Source of the DNA: RUG563 sp045590215
GTDB taxonomy: Bacteria > Bacillota > Clostridia > Christensenellales > Aristaeellaceae
Length of the DNA stretch: 64,000 nucleotides
Assembly: GCA_045590215.1 (NCBI GenBank)
Contig: JAZNQO010000039.1
Location: 1 to 64,000, forward strand
Reading direction: 5' to 3'
Position 1 is the stretch's first letter. Every line of letters begins with the position of its first letter. Shown here piece after piece: positions 58,751-64,000 of the stretch. The position numbers and the translations under genes were made by a program. The notes beneath the pieces are model-generated. The model saw only the letters and a list, made by a program, of their open reading frames with translations, searched no databases and had not been told where the DNA came from.

Positions 58751-58787
58751 TTTACAACCTATCGCTATTGAGATATACTTGTATACA
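58751..58787 (+). promoter_or_regulatory. Promoter and TGTATACA operator of the citrate operon
   Basis: TTTACA (58751-58756), 17-bp spacer, TATACT (58774-58779), followed at once by the palindrome TGTATACA (58780-58787). A repressor bound here would cover the transcription start. The GntR/FCD regulator encoded second in this operon is the natural candidate. Confidence 0.72.
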
Positions 58788-58810
58788 TATATGGAGCGGA
58801 GGTGCAACCC

Positions 58811-60187
58811 ATGCTGGAAGTTTCCCGGAAAACCAATTTATTGGAACAGAAGAACTATCGCTATACCCTGCAGGATATTCCGGATCCCAATTTATACCGG
58901 GACATTTATAATTATGAAACGGTACCCAAGATTCCCTTTAACCATCGCCGGGTGCCCATGAACATGCCGGAGGAAATCTGGATTACGGATACCTCCTTTC
59001 GGGATGGGCAGCAATCGGTGGATCCTTATACCCCCAAGCAGATTGAAGATTTGTTTAAGCTGATGAGCAAGCTGGGCGGCCCCTATGGCCTCATTCGCCA
59101 GACGGAATTTTTTATTTACAGCGAAAAGGACAGGGAAGCCGTGGCCCGGTGTCAGGCCTTGGGGCTGCAATTCCCGGAAATTACCACTTGGATTCGTGCC
59201 AGCCGGGAAGATTTCAAGTTGGTGAAGGACTTGGGTATCCGGGAGACGGGCATTCTGGTCAGCTGCAGCGACTATCACATTTTCAAGAAAATGAAAATGA
59301 CCCGTGCCCAGGTGATGAAAAAATATCTGGCCACAGTGGCCGATGCCTTTGAAGCCGGGGTTATGCCCCGGTGCCATCTGGAAGATATCACGAGAGCGGA
59401 TTTTTACGGCTTTGTGGTGCCTTTCGTAAACGAGCTGATGAAGATGAGCCAGGATGCCGGCATCCCCGTGCGCATCCGTGCATGCGATACCATGGGCTAC
59501 GGTGTGCCCTACACCGAAGTGGCTTTGCCCCGCAGCGTGCCGGGCATCATCTACGGCCTGCAGCATTATTCCGACGTGGAAAGCGAATATCTGGAATGGC
59601 ACGGCCATAACGACTTTTATAAGGCTGTGGCCAATGCTTCCACGGCGTGGCTGTATGGGGCAAGTGCGGTGAACTGCTCCCTGCTTGGCATTGGCGAGCG
59701 CACGGGCAATATCCCCTTGGAAGCCATGATTTTTGAATATGCTTCCCTGCGCGGTTCTATGGACGGCATGGATCCCACGGTGATTACCGAAATTGCCCAG
59801 TACTTTGAACACGAAATGGGCTATACCATTCCCCCCATGACCCCCTTTGTGGGCTCTGCCTTTAACATGACAAGAGCCGGCATCCACGCAGACGGCCTGC
59901 TGAAGGACGAAGAGATTTATAATATTTTCGACACCAATAAGCTGCTCAAACGCCCGGTTTCCGTGATGATCAGCAATACCTCCGGCCTTGCCGGGATTGC
60001 CTATTGGATCAATCAGCATTATGACCTGAAAAACGAGCATGTGGTGAACAAGCAGGATCCCTTGGTTTTGGAACTGAAAAAGTGGATCGACGAACTGTAT
60101 GCTGCCGGGCGCACCACCTCCCTTTCCACCAAGGAACTGGAAAAGAAGATTGCGGAGCTTACCATTGGCAGCTTAACGGAAAAGTAA
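58811..60187 (+). CDS. Re-type citrate synthase (homocitrate synthase/HMGL-like family)
   Basis: A 458-residue TIM-barrel condensing enzyme of the DRE-TIM metallolyase family. The active-site motif WITDTSFRDGQQS (Arg64, Asp65) and the metal His pair in EWHGHNDFYKA are present, with a long N-terminal extension as in the Clostridium kluyveri Re-citrate synthase. Homocitrate or isopropylmalate synthesis is less likely, because aconitase and isocitrate dehydrogenase genes follow in the same operon. It should condense oxaloacetate and acetyl-CoA to citrate for glutamate synthesis. The ATG at 58811 follows GCGGAGGTGCAACCC. Confidence 0.88.
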   Translation: MLEVSRKTNLLEQKNYRYTLQDIPDPNLYRDIYNYETVPKIPFNHRRVPMNMPEEIWITDTSFRDGQQSVDPYTPKQIEDLFKLMSKLGGPYGLIRQTEFFIYSEKDREAVARCQALGLQFPEITTWIRASREDFKLVKDLGIRETGILVSCSDYHIFKKMKMTRAQVMKKYLATVADAFEAGVMPRCHLEDITRADFYGFVVPFVNELMKMSQDAGIPVRIRACDTMGYGVPYTEVALPRSVPGIIYGLQHYSDVESEYLEWHGHNDFYKAVANASTAWLYGASAVNCSLLGIGERTGNIPLEAMIFEYASLRGSMDGMDPTVITEIAQYFEHEMGYTIPPMTPFVGSAFNMTRAGIHADGLLKDEEIYNIFDTNKLLKRPVSVMISNTSGLAGIAYWINQHYDLKNEHVVNKQDPLVLELKKWIDELYAAGRTTSLSTKELEKKIAELTIGSLTEK

Positions 60188-60199
60188 GGAGGATATCCT

Positions 60200-60841
60200 G
60201 TGGAACATAAAATGGTATCCATTGCGGATCAGGTTTTTGAAGAACTGGAAAAGGAAATTCTGGTTGGCAATTTTTCGAGAGATGAACTGCTGACGGAAAT
60301 CAAGCTCAGCGAAAAAATGGGCGTCAGCCGCACGCCCATCCGGGAAGCCCTGCGCCGTCTGGATCAGGAGCATCTGATTGAAATCACGCCCAAAGGGGCG
60401 AAAGTAATTGGCATCAGCCAGGATGACATCCGGGATATTTACGAAATCCGGCTGCGCATTGAAGGCTTGGCAGCCCGCTGGGCGGCGGAAAAGGCCACCG
60501 ATGAAGCCATCAATGCCATGCGTGAAGTGCTGGAATTGCAGGAATTTTACACCAGCAAAGCAGCACCGGAGCAATTGAAGAACACCGACAGCCGCTTCCA
60601 TGAAATCCTGTATGCGGCAAGCGGCAGCAATGCCCTGCTGGATACGCTGGCTCCTTTGCACCGCCGCATTGTGAAATACCGTCGGGCGTCCCTTTCCGGC
60701 CAGCAGCGTGCGGAGCAATCCTATGACGAGCATAAGGCTCTCTTTCAGGCCATTTTGAACCATGACGGCGATGAGGCGGAAAGGCTGCTTCGGCTGCACA
60801 TTGAAAACGCAAGAGATAATATTTTGGGGGGAAAGGCATAA
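60200..60841 (+). CDS. GntR-family regulator of the FadR/FCD group
   Basis: A 213-residue regulator with an N-terminal winged helix (SEKMGVSRTPIREALRRLDQ, about 39-58) and an all-helical FCD domain. The metal/ligand residues appear in DIRDIYEIRLRIEG, HEILYAAS and SYDEHKALFQAI. FCD regulators bind citrate-like or other carboxylic acids. It starts with GTG after AAGGAGGATATCC. As it lies between the citrate synthase and aconitase genes, a tricarboxylic acid is the likely ligand. The TGTATACA site at the operon promoter, and a copy before proB, are candidate operators. Confidence 0.88.
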   Translation: MEHKMVSIADQVFEELEKEILVGNFSRDELLTEIKLSEKMGVSRTPIREALRRLDQEHLIEITPKGAKVIGISQDDIRDIYEIRLRIEGLAARWAAEKATDEAINAMREVLELQEFYTSKAAPEQLKNTDSRFHEILYAASGSNALLDTLAPLHRRIVKYRRASLSGQQRAEQSYDEHKALFQAILNHDGDEAERLLRLHIENARDNILGGKA

Positions 60842-62772
60842 TGGGCATGAATTTAACACAGAAGCTGATTGCTTCGCATTTGTTGGAAGGCGATATGATT
60901 CAGGGGCAGGATATTGCCCTGCGCATTGACCAGACGCTGACCCAGGATGCCACCGGCACCATGGCGTATCTGGCCTTGGAAGCTATGGATATTCCCAGAG
61001 TGCGGACGGAGCTTTCCGTGGCCTATATTGACCATAACACCCTGCAGTGCGGCTTTGAAAACCCGGACGACCATCAGTTCATCCAGTCCGTAGCCCGCAA
61101 GTACGGCGTGCGCTATTCCCGTCCCGGCAACGGCATCTGCCATCAGGTGCATCTGGAACGCTTTGGCAAGCCCGGCAAAACCCTCATCGGCTCCGACAGC
61201 CATACCCCTACCGGCGGTGCTTTGGCCATGCTGGCCATGGGCGCAGGCGGCATGGACGTGGCGGTTGCCATGGGCGGCGGAGCGTATCATATTCCCATGC
61301 CGAAGGTGTATAACATCCGCCTGACGGGCAAACTGAATCCTTGGGCTTCTGCCAAGGATGTGGCGTTGTATCTGCTTCGCATCCTGTCCGTCAAGGGCGG
61401 CGTGGGGGCTGTGATGGAATGGAGCGGCGAAGGCATCCAAGGCCTTTCCGTGCCCCAGCGTGCCACCATCACCAATATGGGCGCAGAGCTGGGGGCGACA
61501 ACCTCTGTCTTCCCCTCTGACAATGTGACCAGGGCGTTCCTTGCCGCACAGGGCAGGGAAGGGGACTGGCAGCCCCTTTGCGCAGATGCGGATGCTACAT
61601 ATGATAAAGTGATTGATATTGACCTCGCAGACGTAAAGCCCTTGCTCGCCTGCCCCCATTCCCCGGATAATGTGAAGGAAGCCGCCGTGCTTTCCCATAT
61701 CCCGGTGACGCAGGTGTGCATCGGAAGCTGCACCAATTCTTCCCTGGCTGATATGCTGCGTGTGGCGGCGATCCTCAAGGGCAAGAAAATCAAGGACACC
61801 GTGTCCCTGTCCATTTCTCCCGGCTCCCGTCAGGTGCTCACCATGCTCAGCCGCTGCGGCGCATTGGAAGATATGATTGCCGCCGGGGCTCGCATTCTGG
61901 AATGTGCCTGCGGCCCCTGCATCGGTATGGGCTTTTCGCCCTCTTCCGCCGGGGTTTCCGTGCGCACTTTCAACCGCAATTTTGAAGGTCGCAGCGGTAC
62001 GAGGGATGCCCAGGTGTATCTGGCTTCCCCCGAAACGGCGGCTGCCAGTGCCCTCACCGGCTTCATTACCGATCCTTCTACGCTGGGCGAAGCCCCGGCC
62101 ATTGCCATGCCGGAAATCTTCGCAGCGGACGACAGCGGCGTGCTTCTGCCTGCCGATCCCGAAGAAGCCAAGACCCTTACCGTGCAGCGGGGCCCCAACA
62201 TCAAGCCCTTCCCCAAGGGCGAGCCCCTGCCGGATACGCTGAAAGCCAAGCTCACCCTGAAAGTTGGGGACAATATTACAACCGACCATATCATGCCGGC
62301 TGGGGCGAAGATACTGCCCTTCCGCTCCAATGTGCCGAAACTCTCCGAATTCTGCTTCACCGTCTGCGATGAGCAGTTCCCGGAACGTGCCAAGCAAAAT
62401 AACCGCAGCTTCATCATCGGTGGTGCCAACTACGGCCAAGGCTCTTCCCGAGAACATGCGGCACTGGTGCCCCTGTACCTCGGCGTCCGGGCGGTGATTG
62501 CCAAGTCCTTCGCCCGAATCCATGTGGCGAACCTGATCAACGCCGGTATTCTGCCCCTGACTTTCAAAAATGCCGAGGATTACGACCTTTTGAATCAGGA
62601 TGAAGACTTGGTCATTGAAAACATTTACGCAGGCCTTGCAAGCGGCGAAATGACCCTGCGCTCCTTCACCACCGGCAAGGAAATCCCCTTGGTTTGCAGC
62701 CTGACGGAACGGCAGGGGGATATGCTGAAAAAGGGCGGCTTGCTTGCCTACACAAAGGAGATGGGTGAATAA
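60841..62772 (+). CDS. acnA: Aconitate hydratase
   Basis: A 643-residue iron-sulfur isomerase converting citrate to isocitrate. It is the shorter clade, typical of Clostridia. Cluster ligands are the Cys in VCIGSCTNSS and the two in CACGPCIGMGF. Substrate residues lie in IGSDSHTPTGG and YGQGSSREHAAL. The ATG overlaps the last base of the GntR stop codon. The preceding GGGGGGAAAGGCATA gives a strong site. Confidence 0.96.
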   Translation: MGMNLTQKLIASHLLEGDMIQGQDIALRIDQTLTQDATGTMAYLALEAMDIPRVRTELSVAYIDHNTLQCGFENPDDHQFIQSVARKYGVRYSRPGNGICHQVHLERFGKPGKTLIGSDSHTPTGGALAMLAMGAGGMDVAVAMGGGAYHIPMPKVYNIRLTGKLNPWASAKDVALYLLRILSVKGGVGAVMEWSGEGIQGLSVPQRATITNMGAELGATTSVFPSDNVTRAFLAAQGREGDWQPLCADADATYDKVIDIDLADVKPLLACPHSPDNVKEAAVLSHIPVTQVCIGSCTNSSLADMLRVAAILKGKKIKDTVSLSISPGSRQVLTMLSRCGALEDMIAAGARILECACGPCIGMGFSPSSAGVSVRTFNRNFEGRSGTRDAQVYLASPETAAASALTGFITDPSTLGEAPAIAMPEIFAADDSGVLLPADPEEAKTLTVQRGPNIKPFPKGEPLPDTLKAKLTLKVGDNITTDHIMPAGAKILPFRSNVPKLSEFCFTVCDEQFPERAKQNNRSFIIGGANYGQGSSREHAALVPLYLGVRAVIAKSFARIHVANLINAGILPLTFKNAEDYDLLNQDEDLVIENIYAGLASGEMTLRSFTTGKEIPLVCSLTERQGDMLKKGGLLAYTKEMGE

Positions 62773-63893
62773 TGGAACAGGCAATCAAACATGCGGTGCA
62801 GCATTATGAACAGCTTTTGCGCCAGCAGATTGAACGGGCGCAGAACCTGAACGCTGCGAAAAAGCAGAAGAATGAAAATAAAACCGTCATCGGCCTCATC
62901 GACGGCGACGGCATCGGCCCCATCATCATGGCGGAAGCCAAGAAAGCCTTGGAAAAGCTGCTGCCGGAAGAAATAAACGCAGGTTCTATCGAGCTGCGTG
63001 TGATTGAAGGGCTGACCATCGAAAACCGGCTGGCTCTCAATCAGCCCGTGCCGGATGCGGTGATGGCGGCCATCAAGGAATGCGACGTTTTGCTCAAAGG
63101 CCCCACCACCACACCCTCCGGCGGCAAGATGGAAAGTGCCAATGTGGCTTTGCGCAGAGCGTTGGATTTGTATGCCAATGTGCGGCCTGTGTGCGTGCCG
63201 GAAGAGGGCATTGACTGGACGTTCTTTCGGGAAAACACCGAAGGCGAATATACCCTCGGCAGCAAGGGCATTGAAATTCCCGGCCTGCTGACCATGGATT
63301 TCAAAGTGACTACGGTGGAAGGAACAAAGCGTATTGCCCGTTCCGCCTTTGAATTTGCCAAGAAGAACGGCAAAACCCATGTGTCCATCGTCACCAAGTC
63401 CAACATCATGAAAAAGACCGACGGCCTTTTCTCCCAGATTTGCCACGAAATCGCCGCCGAATATCCGGACATTCAGGCAGATGAATATTATATCGACATC
63501 ATGAGTGCCAATCTGGTGAACCCGGCCATTCGCTCCAATTTCCAGGTGTTTGTGCTGCCCAACCTTTACGGCGATATCATCACCGATGAAGCAGCCCAGA
63601 TTCAGGGCGGCGTGGGCACCGCCGGCAGTGCCAATACCGGCACGGAATACGCCATGTTTGAAGCCATTCATGGCTCTGCTCCCCGGCTGATTGCGGAGGG
63701 CCTTGGCAATTACGCCAACCCCGAATCCATCCTGACGGCGGCCTGCATGCTGCTGCGCCACATTGGCATGGGGGATAAGGCAGAGAAGCTTACTGCCGCC
63801 ATCGCTGCTGCCCGGACGCAAAAGCCCGTGGACGCTTCCATCCCGGAGAATACTTGTCAGGCCTTTGGCGACGCTGTGCTTGCAAACCTGTAA
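62772..63893 (+). CDS. icd: Isocitrate dehydrogenase (IDH/IPMDH family)
   Basis: A 373-residue decarboxylating dehydrogenase. After a variable 35-residue N-terminus comes TVIGLIDGDGIGP, then the substrate loop KGPTTTPSGGKMESANVALR (ST-GG type), FRENTEGEYTLG, the metal Asp region LYGDIITDEAAQIQGGVG and AIHGSAPRLI. It forms 2-oxoglutarate from isocitrate. The absence of IPMDH-specific loops and the aconitase/citrate synthase context argue against isopropylmalate dehydrogenase. Coenzyme choice is not certain. The ATG overlaps the aconitase stop. Last gene of the operon. Confidence 0.93.
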   Translation: MEQAIKHAVQHYEQLLRQQIERAQNLNAAKKQKNENKTVIGLIDGDGIGPIIMAEAKKALEKLLPEEINAGSIELRVIEGLTIENRLALNQPVPDAVMAAIKECDVLLKGPTTTPSGGKMESANVALRRALDLYANVRPVCVPEEGIDWTFFRENTEGEYTLGSKGIEIPGLLTMDFKVTTVEGTKRIARSAFEFAKKNGKTHVSIVTKSNIMKKTDGLFSQICHEIAAEYPDIQADEYYIDIMSANLVNPAIRSNFQVFVLPNLYGDIITDEAAQIQGGVGTAGSANTGTEYAMFEAIHGSAPRLIAEGLGNYANPESILTAACMLLRHIGMGDKAEKLTAAIAAARTQKPVDASIPENTCQAFGDAVLANL

Positions 63894-63903
63894 TCAGTTT
63901 TCA

Positions 63904-63930
63904 AAAGCCATCCGAAAGGGTGGCTTTTTT
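63904..63930 (+). terminator. Terminator of the citrate operon
   Basis: Stem AAAGCCATCC / GGGTGGCTTT with GAAA loop, followed by TTTT. Nothing further is recognisable to the window end. Confidence 0.92.
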
Positions 63931-64000
63931 GCTTGTTTGACTGTAAAAACTGCAAAAGAAATGTAAATTTTGTAAAGAAACTGGGAAATATCTCCGATTT

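Noticed and set aside
60853..62784. A minus-strand open frame almost exactly opposite aconitase.
   Set aside because: Aconitase motifs on the plus strand are complete, and the antisense product has none.

Overview
The window looks like a chromosomal segment of an anaerobic, spore-forming Firmicute (class Clostridia), probably a gut or plant-fibre degrader. This rests on a SpoIIID homologue, strong Gram-positive ribosome-binding sites, SigA-type promoters with 17-bp spacers, a homocitrate-synthase-like (Re-type) citrate synthase, a sodium-pump decarboxylase subunit, and several plant-polysaccharide enzymes. No genus can be named from sequence reading alone.

Layout. 1-4960: end of an rRNA operon (5S), then a P-loop kinase, pyroglutamyl peptidase, a MarR regulator with a DegV protein, a GNAT acetyltransferase and a glycerol-1-phosphate dehydrogenase homologue. 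5000-10250: a membrane diguanylate cyclase, a nucleotidyltransferase/LCP pair, and a stand-alone Card1/DUF1887-type nuclease with no CRISPR locus near it. 10300-17000: carbohydrate genes (sodium:solute symporter, GH43 enzyme, iron alcohol dehydrogenase, TIM-barrel isomerase, secreted GH16 lichenase). 18230-27534: threonine genes (hom, ACT protein, thrC), a polysaccharide deacetylase, spoIIID and proBAC. 28431-31472: an ABC importer with its Crp/Fnr regulator. 31656-35334: a GH94 phosphorylase and gap. 35445-47555: a secreted MBL-fold hydrolase, a very large secreted PL9-type pectate lyase, a three-gene cell-surface glycan locus and an ABC exporter. 47764-57426: an adenine deaminase remnant, an ECF sigma/anti-sigma pair, an SGNH hydrolase, an EAL phosphodiesterase, rimO, and an oadB-like gene with a small partner. 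58811-63893: an operon for citrate synthase, a GntR regulator, aconitase and isocitrate dehydrogenase, i.e. oxidative synthesis of 2-oxoglutarate and glutamate.

Most unusual feature. Four dispersed units (about 17.0-18.2, 21.4-22.4, 27.5-28.3 and 57.5-58.7 kb) share the same conserved ends but carry four unrelated single genes: an APH-type kinase, a RimJ/RimL-type acetyltransferase, a HIT protein and an alpha/beta hydrolase. Each unit has outer inverted repeats, a conserved promoter before the gene, a conserved terminator hairpin plus a second bulged hairpin after it, and an inner inverted repeat tightly bracketing the open reading frame. In three of the four, the host sequences just outside the unit are the two complementary arms of a rho-independent terminator of the upstream gene, so the unit appears to have been inserted into a terminator hairpin. 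All four lie in the same orientation relative to the gene whose end they occupy. No recombinase or transposase is encoded in the window. This looks like a family of gene-capturing, terminator-targeting cassettes that I do not recognise as a described element.

How the genes work together. Extracellular GH16, PL9 and deacetylase enzymes open plant or cell-wall glycans. The symporter, GH43 enzyme and cellobiose phosphorylase process the products, which enter glycolysis through GAPDH. The citrate-to-2-oxoglutarate operon supplies glutamate, which proBAC turns into proline. Both of these operons carry a TGTATACA-type palindrome at the promoter, suggesting shared control by the GntR regulator encoded in the citrate operon.
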